This document shows, piece after piece, positions 16,245 to 24,746 of a DNA stretch of 64,000 nucleotides. A model generated the notes under the pieces. That model searched no databases and was not told the origin of the DNA. It saw only the letters and a program-made list of their open reading frames with translations. Made by a program: the position numbers and the translations under genes. Positions within the stretch are counted from its first letter, which is position 1; each line of letters begins with the position of its first letter. Origin of the DNA: Enterovirga aerilata (lineage in GTDB: Bacteria > Pseudomonadota > Alphaproteobacteria > Rhizobiales > Beijerinckiaceae); assembly GCF_013044135.1 (NCBI RefSeq), contig NZ_JABEPP010000004.1, forward strand, positions 395,428-459,427, read 5' to 3'.

Positions 16245-19200
16245 TTAGGCTGCGGCTGCGGTCTTGGGTGGCAGGTGAAGCTGTGAGGCGCCTTCGACGT
16301 CCGGCAGCCGCCGTCCCTTCACCAGGCCGTAGATGGCGGGGATTACGACCAGGGTCAGGACCGTCGAGGACACCATGCCGCCAATCATGGGAACGGCGAT
16401 CCTCTGCATGATCTCCGACCCCGCGCCGGTGCTCCAGAGGATCGGAACAAGCCCCGCCATGATGGCTACGACAGTCATCATCTTCGGCCGAACGCGCTCG
16501 ACCGCGCCCACCATGATGGCCGTCCGCAGGTCGGCCCGCGTTAGTGGCCGCCCCTCCTTCTCCCGCGCCGCCCGGATCTCCGCGAGGGCATGATCGAGGT
16601 AGATGAGCATGATCACGCCCGTCTCGGCAGCGACGCCGGCGAGCGCGATGAAGCCGACTGCAACCGCGACCGACATGTTGAAGCCGAGCCACCACATGAG
16701 CCAGACGCCGCCGACGAGCGCGAAGGGGAGGGAGAGCATCACGATCAGCGTTTCCGTCAGCCGCCTGAAGTTCAGATAGAGCAGGAGCAAGATGATCAAG
16801 AGCGTGACGGGCACGACGATGCGAAGCCGGGCCTCGGCGCGTTCGAGATACTCGAACTGACCGCTCCACTGCACGGTCGTGCCCGGAGACAGCTTGACCT
16901 CGCTCGCGACGGCTTGACGCGCCTCCGAGACGTAACCCCCGAGATCCCGGCCGGAGATGTCCACGAAGATGTACACGGCAAGTTGCCCGTTCTCCGTGCG
17001 GATCGAGGTGGGACCGCGGGTCAGCTGCACCATTGCCACCTCGCCGAGCGGTACAGTCCCGCCGCCTGGCATAGGTACCTGCACCTCGTTCGCGATGGTC
17101 TGAGGGTTGGAGCGGAAGGCTCGCGGGTACCGCACGTTAACGGTGTAGCGCTCTCGACCCTCGACGGTGTTGGTGACGCTCTCGCCGCCCAAGGCCATCG
17201 AGATGACGTCCTGTACGTCGCCGACCGTCAGCCCGTAGCGTCCGAGCGCCACCCGGTCGGGAACGATATCGAGGAAGTAGCCCCCGATCACGCGCTCGGC
17301 GTATGCACTCGACGTCCCGGGGACGGACCTCACCACGGCCTCCACCTGGCGCGCGACCTTCTCCATCTCCGCTAAGTCGTTGCCGAAGACCTTGATGCCG
17401 ACCGGAGTTCGAATGCCGGTCGCGAGCATGTCGATCCGCGCCCGAATCGGCTGCGTCCAGGCATTCGAAACGCCCGGGAACTGGAGCGCCTTGTCCATCT
17501 CCGCCTTGAGGCTCGCGAGTGTGACGCCGTCGCGCCACTCGCCGTGGGGCTTTAGAGTGATGATGGTCTCGAACATCTCGGTGGGGGCCGGGTCGGTCGC
17601 CGTCGCCGCGCGGCCGGCCTTGCCGTAGACGGACGCGACCTCCGGGAACGACTTGATGATCCGGTCTTGGGTGGCCAGGAGCTCGGCCGCCTTCGTCACG
17701 GACAGGCCCGGCAGGGTCGTCGGCATGTACATCAGCGTCCCCTCGTTCAGGTCGGGCATGAACTCCGACCCGAGTTGCCGCGCCGGCCAAACCGTTGCCG
17801 CGAGCACCATGAGAGCCACAAGGATGGTGAGTACCCGTGCCCTGAGAACGGCGGCAATCACGGGGCGGTACACCCAGATCAGGAACCGGTTGATGGGGTT
17901 CTTGTGCTCCGGGACGATTCGACCGCGCACGAAGAGCACCATGAGCGCCGGCACGAGCGTGACCGACAGCAGCGCCGCGGCGGCCATTGCGAAGGTTTTC
18001 GTGAACGCGAGCGGTCCAAAGAGCCGCCCTTCCTGGCTCTCCAGCGTGAAGATGGGCAGGAAGGACACCGTGATGACAAGGAGGCTGAAGAACAGTGAGG
18101 GCCCGACTTCCGCCGCTGCCTCGACGAGCACCTCAGTCCGCGGTTTTCCAGGAGGTGCCCGCTCAAGGTGCTTGTGGGCGTTCTCGATCATGACGATGGC
18201 CGCGTCGATCATCGCCCCGACCGCGATGGCGATGCCTCCGAGGCTCATGATGTTGGCCCCGATCCCGAGCACCTGCATGGCACCGAGCGCCATCAGAATG
18301 CCGACTGGAAGCATCAGGATCGCGACGAGCGCGCTGCGGAGATGGAGCAGGAATACGATGCAGACGAGCGCCACGATCACGCTCTCCTCGACGAGGGTGC
18401 CCTTGAGCGTCTCGATAGCCGCCTCGATCAGCTGGGAGCGGTCGTAGACCGGGACGATCTCCGTTCCCGCCGGAAGGCTTGCAGCAACCTCGGCCACCCG
18501 CTTCTTGACGCTCTCGATCACGTTGAGCGCGTTCGCGCCGAAGCGTTGGAGCACGATGCCTCCCGCGACCTCTCCTTCGCCGTCGAGCTCCGTGATGCCT
18601 CGCCGCTCGTCGGGGCCGAGCTCGACCCGGGCCACGTCCGACACGCGCAGCGGCGTCCCGTTCTCGGTCTTGAGGACGATGTTGGCGATGTCGGCCGCGC
18701 TCTTCACGTAGCCACGCCCGCGCACCATGAACTCGAACTCGGAGAGCTCGACGGTCCTGCCGCCCACGTCCGCGTTGCTGGCCCGGATGGCTTCCCGCAG
18801 ACGCGCGAGGCTGATCCCCTGCGCGCGGAGCCGGTTGGGGTCGACCACGACGTTGTACTGCTTCACGAAGCCACCGACGCTGGCAACCTCGGCAACGCCT
18901 TCCCCGCGCGAGAGGCCGAAGCGCACGACCCAGTCCTGGAGGGAGCGTAGCTCGGCGAGGGTCCGCTGCTTCGCCAGAATGGCGTACTGGTACACCCAAC
19001 CGACGCCGGTCGCGTCCGGGCCGAGTGTCGGCGTCACGCCCGCTGGCAAACGCTTCGCCGCGCCGTTCAGGTATTCGAGGACGCGGCTCCTCCCCCAGTA
19101 CGGGTCAGTCCCGTCCTCAAAGATCACGTACACGAACGAGACCCCGAAGAAGGAGAACCCGCGCACGACCTTTGACCGGGGCACAGTCAGCATCGCCGTC

Positions 19201-19409
19201 GTGAGCGGATAGGTGACCTGGTCCTCCACGACCTGGGGCGCCTGCCCGGGATACTCCGTGTAGACGATGGTCTGGACGTCCGAGAGGTCCGGGATCGCGT
19301 CGAGCGGCAGCGTTCGTAGCGCGTACAAGCCGCCGGCGACCGCGAAGGCCGTCCCGATCAGAACGAGGACGAGGTTCCGGGCCGACCAGCCAATAAGGCG
19401 TGCGATCAT
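16245..19409 (-). CDS. cusA: Heavy-metal RND efflux pump, Cu/Ag type
   Basis: A 1054-residue inner-membrane proton antiporter. Full length, with TM1 (LVLVLIGTAFAVAGGLYAL), two large periplasmic loops and twelve predicted helices. TM4 reads IAIAVGAMIDAAIVMIEN, lacking the first Asp of the CzcA pattern (DFG..D..E), which marks the HME4 Cu/Ag subfamily. Met-rich export residues would lie in the periplasmic loops. The start overlaps the cusB stop by four bases. The partner outer-membrane channel is not adjacent; the TolC lipoprotein at 24747 is the obvious candidate. Confidence 0.95.
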   Translation of the reverse strand: MIARLIGWSARNLVLVLIGTAFAVAGGLYALRTLPLDAIPDLSDVQTIVYTEYPGQAPQVVEDQVTYPLTTAMLTVPRSKVVRGFSFFGVSFVYVIFEDGTDPYWGRSRVLEYLNGAAKRLPAGVTPTLGPDATGVGWVYQYAILAKQRTLAELRSLQDWVVRFGLSRGEGVAEVASVGGFVKQYNVVVDPNRLRAQGISLARLREAIRASNADVGGRTVELSEFEFMVRGRGYVKSAADIANIVLKTENGTPLRVSDVARVELGPDERRGITELDGEGEVAGGIVLQRFGANALNVIESVKKRVAEVAASLPAGTEIVPVYDRSQLIEAAIETLKGTLVEESVIVALVCIVFLLHLRSALVAILMLPVGILMALGAMQVLGIGANIMSLGGIAIAVGAMIDAAIVMIENAHKHLERAPPGKPRTEVLVEAAAEVGPSLFFSLLVITVSFLPIFTLESQEGRLFGPLAFTKTFAMAAAALLSVTLVPALMVLFVRGRIVPEHKNPINRFLIWVYRPVIAAVLRARVLTILVALMVLAATVWPARQLGSEFMPDLNEGTLMYMPTTLPGLSVTKAAELLATQDRIIKSFPEVASVYGKAGRAATATDPAPTEMFETIITLKPHGEWRDGVTLASLKAEMDKALQFPGVSNAWTQPIRARIDMLATGIRTPVGIKVFGNDLAEMEKVARQVEAVVRSVPGTSSAYAERVIGGYFLDIVPDRVALGRYGLTVGDVQDVISMALGGESVTNTVEGRERYTVNVRYPRAFRSNPQTIANEVQVPMPGGGTVPLGEVAMVQLTRGPTSIRTENGQLAVYIFVDISGRDLGGYVSEARQAVASEVKLSPGTTVQWSGQFEYLERAEARLRIVVPVTLLIILLLLYLNFRRLTETLIVMLSLPFALVGGVWLMWWLGFNMSVAVAVGFIALAGVAAETGVIMLIYLDHALAEIRAAREKEGRPLTRADLRTAIMVGAVERVRPKMMTVVAIMAGLVPILWSTGAGSEIMQRIAVPMIGGMVSSTVLTLVVIPAIYGLVKGRRLPDVEGASQLHLPPKTAAAA

Positions 19410-20857
19410 GGCTTTTGTCCCTCGTTGGGCACGGTTGCTGCGGAGGCCATGGCCTGCAGGGCAGCCTTGAGGTTGCTCTCGGCATCGATGAGGAAATTCG
19501 CGGCCGTCACCACGCGGTCGCCGGGTTCGACACCCTCCCGGATCTCCACGAATCCGTTGCCGCGCGTGCCGACCTTCACCTGGCGCGGTTCGAAGCGACC
19601 TTCGCCCCTGTCCAGCAGCACGACCTGCCTCGCGCCCGTGTCGATGAGGGCGTCCTCCGGGACCGCGACGACGGGCTGGCCCGCGCCTGTCGCGATCTCG
19701 ACGTCCGCGTACATGTCCGGAAGGAGAAGCGCCTCCGGGTTGGGCAACTCGATGCGCACACGCGTCGTCCGGGTCTCCTTGCTCACTTGGGGGTAGATCA
19801 GGGCGACCTTGCCGACGAAGGAACGTCCGGGCGCAGAGCGCACCCGGACGGACACAGGTTGCCCCGTCCTCACGCTGCTGAGGTCGTACTCGGGCACGTC
19901 CGCCAGGACCCAGAGCGTCGAGATGTCGGCGATGCGAAACAGGGTGTCGCCGGGCCCCGCCCGCATTCCCTCGACGGCGTTCCGCTCAAGGACGACGCCG
20001 TCCCGCGGTGCCGACCACGTGACGGCCATCGGGACCCTACGTGTCCGCTCCATCTCGGCGATTGCCTCCGGTGGAACGTTCAGGTTCTCAAGCCGTCGCC
20101 GTGAGCCTTCGAAGCCGGGGTTGGAGATCAGCTGCGCGCCGGCGGCGTTGATCTCCGGGGAGTACACGCTGACGAGCGGCTGGCCCTTCCGGACCCGGTC
20201 GCCGGTCGTGACGCCCTCCACCTTGTCGATGAACGCCTCCGAGCGCGTCGCGACCACCGTGACTCGGCGCTCGTCCAGCTGGACCGTCCCGGGCACGCGA
20301 ACGGGACGCGACACGACCCGCTGCTCAACTGGCTCGGAACGCACCCCGGTCCGCTGGAGCTTGCCCGGCGAAACCTTGACGACGTTCCCCTCCTCCGCCT
20401 CCCCTTCGTAAACGGGGATGTAGTCCATCCCCATCGAGTCCTTCTTCGGCACGGGCGACGTGTCCGGCAGGCCCATTGGATTTCGGTAGTAGAGAACCCG
20501 TCTCGCGCCGGCCGGATTATCCGTTGAAGCGTTCGAAGCCGGCTCGGGCTCGGGCTCGTCATCGAAGCTCACGTCCTCGCTGGCGCGCACGGCCACGAAG
20601 GCACGACCGTCCGGCGTGCTCCTCGGCTCCTGAGAGTAGGCGGGCTTACCGTCCGGATCGCGGTAGTAGACGACAGGTCCGGTCGCAGCTGCGGCGGTCG
20701 CCTCCTGCGGTCGTGCCCCACCTGTCCATTGCTGGAAGCTGGCCCGGGCGGTCTCGACGAGATCCGGCAATCGGGCCTCCTCGCGGCCGGCGAGATACCC
20801 GCCACCCCCGGCCGCTAACGCAACCAGGGTAGCGGCGAGGATCGCTGTCCGGCTCAT
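19406..20857 (-). CDS. cusB: RND periplasmic adaptor, CusB-type
   Basis: A 483-residue membrane-fusion protein linking CusA to an outer-membrane channel. The start is ATG 20857 (MSRTAILAATLVALAAGGG), giving an N-terminal anchor or signal; a longer upstream frame overlaps the previous gene. Two heavy-metal-binding type segments are present (YYRDPDGKPAYSQEP, and YYRNPMGLPDTSP to MGMDYIPVY), then the adaptor core with its lipoyl/barrel-sandwich region. The stop overlaps cusA by four bases, and the start overlaps the upstream FixH-like gene by four bases. Confidence 0.93.
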   Translation of the reverse strand: MSRTAILAATLVALAAGGGGYLAGREEARLPDLVETARASFQQWTGGARPQEATAAAATGPVVYYRDPDGKPAYSQEPRSTPDGRAFVAVRASEDVSFDDEPEPEPASNASTDNPAGARRVLYYRNPMGLPDTSPVPKKDSMGMDYIPVYEGEAEEGNVVKVSPGKLQRTGVRSEPVEQRVVSRPVRVPGTVQLDERRVTVVATRSEAFIDKVEGVTTGDRVRKGQPLVSVYSPEINAAGAQLISNPGFEGSRRRLENLNVPPEAIAEMERTRRVPMAVTWSAPRDGVVLERNAVEGMRAGPGDTLFRIADISTLWVLADVPEYDLSSVRTGQPVSVRVRSAPGRSFVGKVALIYPQVSKETRTTRVRIELPNPEALLLPDMYADVEIATGAGQPVVAVPEDALIDTGARQVVLLDRGEGRFEPRQVKVGTRGNGFVEIREGVEPGDRVVTAANFLIDAESNLKAALQAMASAATVPNEGQKP

Positions 20858-21249
20858 TTGACGGCCTTGAACGTGAGCCTGTTCTCGACCGTGCCGGTCT
20901 CTCCCTGCACCTTCGCCGCCAGGGAAAGCCTCCAATTGCCCGCCATCGTGAGCTTCACGTTGAAGCGGTAGGTACCGGGCTCCGCGGCGGGCGCAGGCTC
21001 GATCTTGGACGTCATGCCTTCCATGCCGTCCGGAGCCATGTCGATGCGGGTGGCGAACACCACGGCGTCCGGCACCGGCTTTCCGTTGCGCTTGTCGACT
21101 AGGCGGACGGCAAGCACGGCGTCGCCCTGCTTCAGCTCGGTGTCGATGATCTGGAACTCGTAGTCCTTGATGTCTGCACGGGCCTGTCCACTCAGGACGG
21201 CCAAGGCGAGCGCTGCGCCGGCGACGCGCGCGAGTACGATCTTCTTCAC
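20854..21249 (-). CDS. FixH/YtkA-like periplasmic protein
   Basis: A 131-residue exported protein. A signal peptide (VLARVAGAALALAVLSGQARA) is followed by an immunoglobulin-like beta domain typical of FixH/YtkA proteins (DAVLAVRLVDKRNGKPVPDA to GNWRLSLAAKV). Met-containing turn: MAPDGMEGMTSK. It precedes cusB with a 4-bp overlap, so it is a subunit or accessory of this efflux operon. YtkA-like proteins are common in copper loci; the exact role is unknown. Confidence 0.85.
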   Translation of the reverse strand: MKKIVLARVAGAALALAVLSGQARADIKDYEFQIIDTELKQGDAVLAVRLVDKRNGKPVPDAVVFATRIDMAPDGMEGMTSKIEPAPAAEPGTYRFNVKLTMAGNWRLSLAAKVQGETGTVENRLTFKAVK

Positions 21250-21334
21250 GTCTGGATCTCCCGGTTCGACCTCGACCGCAAGCGGTCGTGTGCCGCAGAT
21301 GCGGCAGCTTCCGGCATGGCGCCGGACGTCGAAC

Positions 21335-21685
21335 TCAGGCCTTGGGCGGGTGCGGCAGCGGGTCGGGTTTTAGGCCAACCGGGACGCTATCGTCGTGCAG
21401 TGCCACCCGGCGGTCGAGGGCCAGCCGGAGCAGCGGCGCGCTAGCGGCGGCCACGTTCCCCATGCACTTTGAAACGCAAGCCGTCGCAAGCGGGCATGCC
21501 TTCGCACAGTCCGGCGGGGGCGGCCCGTCGGGCGGACAGCACGGCATACCTTCGTCCATCGAAGTTGCCGTCTCCGACCCGAACGCGCGCATGTCGCCGG
21601 CCGCTGGTGCGGCGACCGGGGCGAGCACGATGCTCACGACCGCAAGGATCGAGAGCATGCGGGATATGGCGCGGAGGAAAGCCAC
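21335..21685 (-). CDS. Exported Cys-rich small protein, first gene of the cus operon
   Basis: A 116-residue protein. A hydrophobic N-terminus (MLSILAVVSIVLAPVAAPAAG) suggests export. The mature part has six cysteines in MPCCPPDGPPPPDCAKAC and ATACVSKC and ends in a Pro-rich tail. It probably binds metal. It lies 85 bp upstream of the FixH-like gene on the same strand. No family name is assigned. Confidence 0.7.
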   Translation of the reverse strand: MAFLRAISRMLSILAVVSIVLAPVAAPAAGDMRAFGSETATSMDEGMPCCPPDGPPPPDCAKACPLATACVSKCMGNVAAASAPLLRLALDRRVALHDDSVPVGLKPDPLPHPPKA

Positions 21686-21978
21686 GGCTCGATAATGTCA
21701 TGAAACGGAATGGCCCGGAAGGCTCCTTACGTGGTTCCGGCACGGCCGAAGGTCGCGGTGGCGCTGGAGGCGCCGCTCGGCTCGTGAGGAGACTGCGTAT
21801 TCGGTTCCGCTTAACGCCGATCCGGCACCGTTAGGTCGGCTGCCTCAGCAGGTGTCACGTAAGCACAGACTAATCATCGCCGACTCAAGCTGATCCACGG
21901 TTCCTCTGGGCCCCAGTCGAAGCCACCACCATCAACGTTGCGATCCCGTGCCGCTTCTTGATGCGAAGTCCTCTCTTT
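21686..21978. other. Intergenic between the cus operon and the acyltransferase
   Basis: About 290 bases. It must hold the promoter of the minus-strand cus operon, but no CueR-type box or TACCC-N5-GGGTA site was found here. No gene seen. Confidence 0.5.
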
Positions 21979-23085
21979 TCACGTTGACACCCCGACCACC
22001 GACGACGGTTCCGAGCGGCGCCATGATGCGCGGCTGAGCCTTTTTTTCAGGTCGAGGCTGGGCCGCTCAACCAGGGTCCACGAGGCCCACGCCAGAACGG
22101 CGGCGAGCAGCAGTGAAAGAGCCGCCGCGGCCAGCGAAGTTATCCCTGGGCGGAACCAAACGAGGGCCTGCGTCACCGGCCATCCGTAGATGTAGATGCC
22201 GTACGATAGATCGTGCTGATTGGCGAAGTCCCTGGCCCAGCCGCCCGGCAATGAAGCGAGCATAATCGCGCCGTAGCCCGTCGCGAGAAACGTGAGCACG
22301 GGTTCGAAGCGAGTGGCCGATCCCGCCCACCAAACGAGGACAGCGGCCGCCAGCAGCGACCACCTGAGAGGGATTGTGGCGCGGAAATGATGGAAGGCCA
22401 CTCCTAGCAAGAAGAGCAGCCAAAAACGCGCGAAATGGTCGATTGGAGAAAGGTTGGTCGGATCTGCGGGCCGGAACGTGATCCGCACGAGGATCAGAGC
22501 GGACAGTACCAGCACCCCGACGAACGGGCGGGTCGAACGTAGCGCACCGCAGACTGCGAGGAGCGTCAATACCGTGTAGCAGAGCACCTCGTATTTCAGC
22601 GTCCAGAGCGACTCGTTCACTACATTCGGCACAGGATTGGTGGCGAACACGCCAGGCAGGCCGGCCGAGATCTTGGCCATCGCGGTCACCTGGATCGGGT
22701 ACAGCCAAGTCCTTGCGTCACTGAAGTATGAACCCAGCGAAGTTGACGAAACCAGCGGCCCGACGACAAACGCCGTAAACAACGTGCAGGCGAGCAGGCC
22801 AGGGAGTATCCTAAGCGCGCGACTGGCCACAAAGGATTTCATCGACTTGGAACGGTCGAGGCTCCCCGCCACAAGGATGCCAGACAGGACGAAGAAGACA
22901 TTGACTGCGTGATGGCCGAGGTTTTTGTGGCCCAGAGCCGAAAGCGGCTGTTGAGCATCGTCCGCGGTCGTAAGCCAGAATGCGTGCGTCACGACGACCG
23001 AGGCTGCCGCGATCAGCCGCAGCAGCCCGAAGTTGTTGTTTTCCGGTCTGAGGATCTCAACCAGGTACTTGGGTCTTCCAATCAC
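21979..23085 (-). CDS. Acyltransferase family 3 membrane protein (OafA/YrhL-like)
   Basis: A 368-residue protein with about ten membrane helices. The family start is present (NNFGLLRLIAAASVVVTHAFW, with the catalytic-type His in VTHAF), as is the early helix HHAVNVFFVLSGILVAGSL. These enzymes move acyl groups onto sugars of the envelope. It sits between two copper operons and a TACCC-N5-GGGTA palindrome lies 56 bases upstream of its start (23141-23155), suggesting metal-linked control. The acceptor substrate cannot be told. Confidence 0.88.
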   Translation of the reverse strand: MIGRPKYLVEILRPENNNFGLLRLIAAASVVVTHAFWLTTADDAQQPLSALGHKNLGHHAVNVFFVLSGILVAGSLDRSKSMKSFVASRALRILPGLLACTLFTAFVVGPLVSSTSLGSYFSDARTWLYPIQVTAMAKISAGLPGVFATNPVPNVVNESLWTLKYEVLCYTVLTLLAVCGALRSTRPFVGVLVLSALILVRITFRPADPTNLSPIDHFARFWLLFLLGVAFHHFRATIPLRWSLLAAAVLVWWAGSATRFEPVLTFLATGYGAIMLASLPGGWARDFANQHDLSYGIYIYGWPVTQALVWFRPGITSLAAAALSLLLAAVLAWASWTLVERPSLDLKKRLSRASWRRSEPSSVVGVST

Positions 23086-23140
23086 CGGAGCCTCGTGAGA
23101 ATGCGGCGCGAACGACCCGCCGCGGCAACGTAAGTCTCGG

Positions 23141-23155
23141 TACCCGACAAGGGTA
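23141..23155. promoter_or_regulatory. Palindrome TACCC-N5-GGGTA (site 1)
   Basis: Perfect inverted repeat TACCC-GACAA-GGGTA, 56 bp upstream of the acyltransferase start. It resembles the G/C-tract inverted repeats bound by CsoR/RcnR-family repressors. Three further copies occur at 23284, 42290 (one mismatch) and 42422. Confidence 0.6.
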
Positions 23156-23283
23156 TGAGTCCAGCACCCTCGCCATCAGGGCGCTGATTATCCTCGCTCA
23201 TCTGTTACGATTCCATTGCGAACAACGTAGACCAAGTTTCCGGGGAGCGGGGGAGCAGCTTTACCACTCTCCGGACGGCGTGT

Positions 23284-23298
23284 TACCCCATGCGGGTA
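23284..23298. promoter_or_regulatory. Palindrome TACCC-N5-GGGTA (site 2)
   Basis: Perfect inverted repeat TACCC-CATGC-GGGTA, 61 bp upstream of the CueR-type -35 of copZ. A CsoR-family operator is the best guess. Confidence 0.6.
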
Positions 23299-23358
23299 TA
23301 GGATCGTCCACAGCGTCGTGCGTCAACGCGGGTCAGCAGAGGCTTTTGCCGAGAGCTC

Positions 23359-23389
23359 TTGACCTTCCCACGGTGGGAAGCCCCACATT
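23359..23389 (+). promoter_or_regulatory. CueR-type copper promoter of copZ
   Basis: -35 TTGACC (23359-23364), 19-bp spacer with the dyad TTCCCA-CGG-TGGGAA, and -10 CACATT (23384-23389). This is the best-formed of the three CueR-like boxes in the window. The copZ ATG is 26 bases beyond the -10. Confidence 0.8.
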
Positions 23390-23414
23390 GCGGTCTTCGA
23401 ACGATGGGCCAGTC

Positions 23415-23627
23415 ATGCTTCACCTTGAGATAGCGAACATGTCCTGTGGCGGCTGCGCGCACGGGGTCACCAACACGATAAGGGCTGTCGCGCCCCAGGC
23501 TGCAGTCGAGATCCAACTCGCAGAGCGCAAGGTCACTGTTCGAGGGGCACCCGACGAGGCCAAGGTTGTCGAAGCGTTGAAGTCCACGGGCTTCGAGACG
23601 AGTGTCTCGGAAGCGCTGGCCGAATAG
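23415..23627 (+). CDS. copZ: Copper chaperone CopZ (HMA domain)
   Basis: A 70-residue single HMA domain. The Cu(I) motif MSCGGCAHGV is at residues 8-17. It would hand Cu(I) to the copper ATPase or to a regulator in the cytosol. The start at ATG 23415 follows the CueR-like promoter; the in-frame upstream extension crosses that promoter and is not used. Monocistronic by spacing. Confidence 0.93.
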   Translation: MLHLEIANMSCGGCAHGVTNTIRAVAPQAAVEIQLAERKVTVRGAPDEAKVVEALKSTGFETSVSEALAE

Positions 23628-23734
23628 TCACGCACTCGCACAGCAGCGGCTGAAACCGGACGGGATTGGCGGGGGGCTTGCCTCCACGCCAAAGTCCGTG
23701 AGACACGTACGCGGCGAAGCAAAGCACCAGCTAC

Positions 23735-24196
23735 TTGCGTTCAATCCGGCCCATACTCACGCTGATCGTCGTGATCTGCTTGGCGGCTTTCCCCGCCGGC
23801 ATATCGCGTGCGACCGCGTTCGTAGCCTTGGCCGGCCACGCGCACGGTGGGGAGTCCAGTGCTCACGTGCACGAGCCCGGTTCGTCGGCCCACGAGCACG
23901 ACCACGTTTCCGGACACGGGCAGGCCTCCGCGCACGACCACGATCCCGCGCACCAGCACGCTTCGGCAGACATGGATGACGACGTCGGGTCAGTCAGCGT
24001 CGATGACGCGAGCCCCTCGACGGGGAAGCGCTGCTCATCACAGTGCTGCGGGTTCGGTTGTCACGTCTTCTCCCCGGCCTTCGGGGCCACGCTGAGTGTG
24101 CCGTTCGCCCGGCCACTGGTCCGTCTAATGCTGCAAGACGATCAAGTGGGCGGCGGTATGCCGTTTTCCATCGAGCGGCCACCCAGGACCGCCTGA
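23735..24196 (+). CDS. Exported His-rich protein
   Basis: A 153-residue protein from TTG 23735, with a signal peptide (ILTLIVVICLAAFPAGI). About twenty histidines lie between residues 35 and 78, in motifs such as SAHEHDHVSGHG and AHDHDPAHQHA. A short Cys cluster follows (RCSSQCCGFGCH). This looks like a periplasmic metal sponge. No named family. It lies between copZ and the TolC lipoprotein operon. Confidence 0.75.
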   Translation: MRSIRPILTLIVVICLAAFPAGISRATAFVALAGHAHGGESSAHVHEPGSSAHEHDHVSGHGQASAHDHDPAHQHASADMDDDVGSVSVDDASPSTGKRCSSQCCGFGCHVFSPAFGATLSVPFARPLVRLMLQDDQVGGGMPFSIERPPRTA

Positions 24197-24379
24197 CGAC
24201 AGCGGACGTGTGTCCGCGATCCGAGCGCTCGTCGTCCAACAGAACGACGCAGCTCCCGTCGTCTAGAGCGGTTCGCATTCTTTGCCATCTGATCTCGTGA
24301 CCGAGGCGTCACGCCTACGCGCTGAATGCGCTGGGCCCGACGTGGATGTGCATTGGGCGGTCCGTCCCACGGATCGAAC

Positions 24380-24640
24380 ATGGCAAGGCTCATTTGGCTC
24401 ACCGCAACCGCGCTCGCGCTTGGGGCGTGCGTTCCCACGACCGGATCGAACTGGCTCCTGAAGCCGGCCGATCCTACCGTTTCAGTCCGCCCGACCAGCT
24501 ACGCACCGGTCACAGCGGGCGTGCAACGCTTCGACGTTGTGTCTCCCCGCGACTGGCGTGAACTCAACGAACGGGTTGCACCGGGCGCGCGGCCCGCCCC
24601 CGGCGACACGAGCGCAGGCAGCGCTCGCCGCGGCCGCTGA
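24380..24640 (+). CDS. Small lipoprotein
   Basis: An 86-residue protein with a lipobox-like N-terminus (MARLIWLTATALALGACVPT, Cys17 lipidated). The body contains YAPVTAGVQRFDVVSPRDW, probably conserved, and an Ala/Gly/Arg tail. It lies 106 bp upstream of the TolC gene on the same strand. Function unknown. Confidence 0.7.
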   Translation: MARLIWLTATALALGACVPTTGSNWLLKPADPTVSVRPTSYAPVTAGVQRFDVVSPRDWRELNERVAPGARPAPGDTSAGSARRGR

Positions 24641-24746
24641 GCTCGGCCGCCGGACGGCCATGCCGCTTCATCGAACATCCACGCGGCGAACCAGCCGCGC
24701 CTTCGACAACCACCAGAGCGGAACAGCTCGGTCAGGGGCAGTGATC

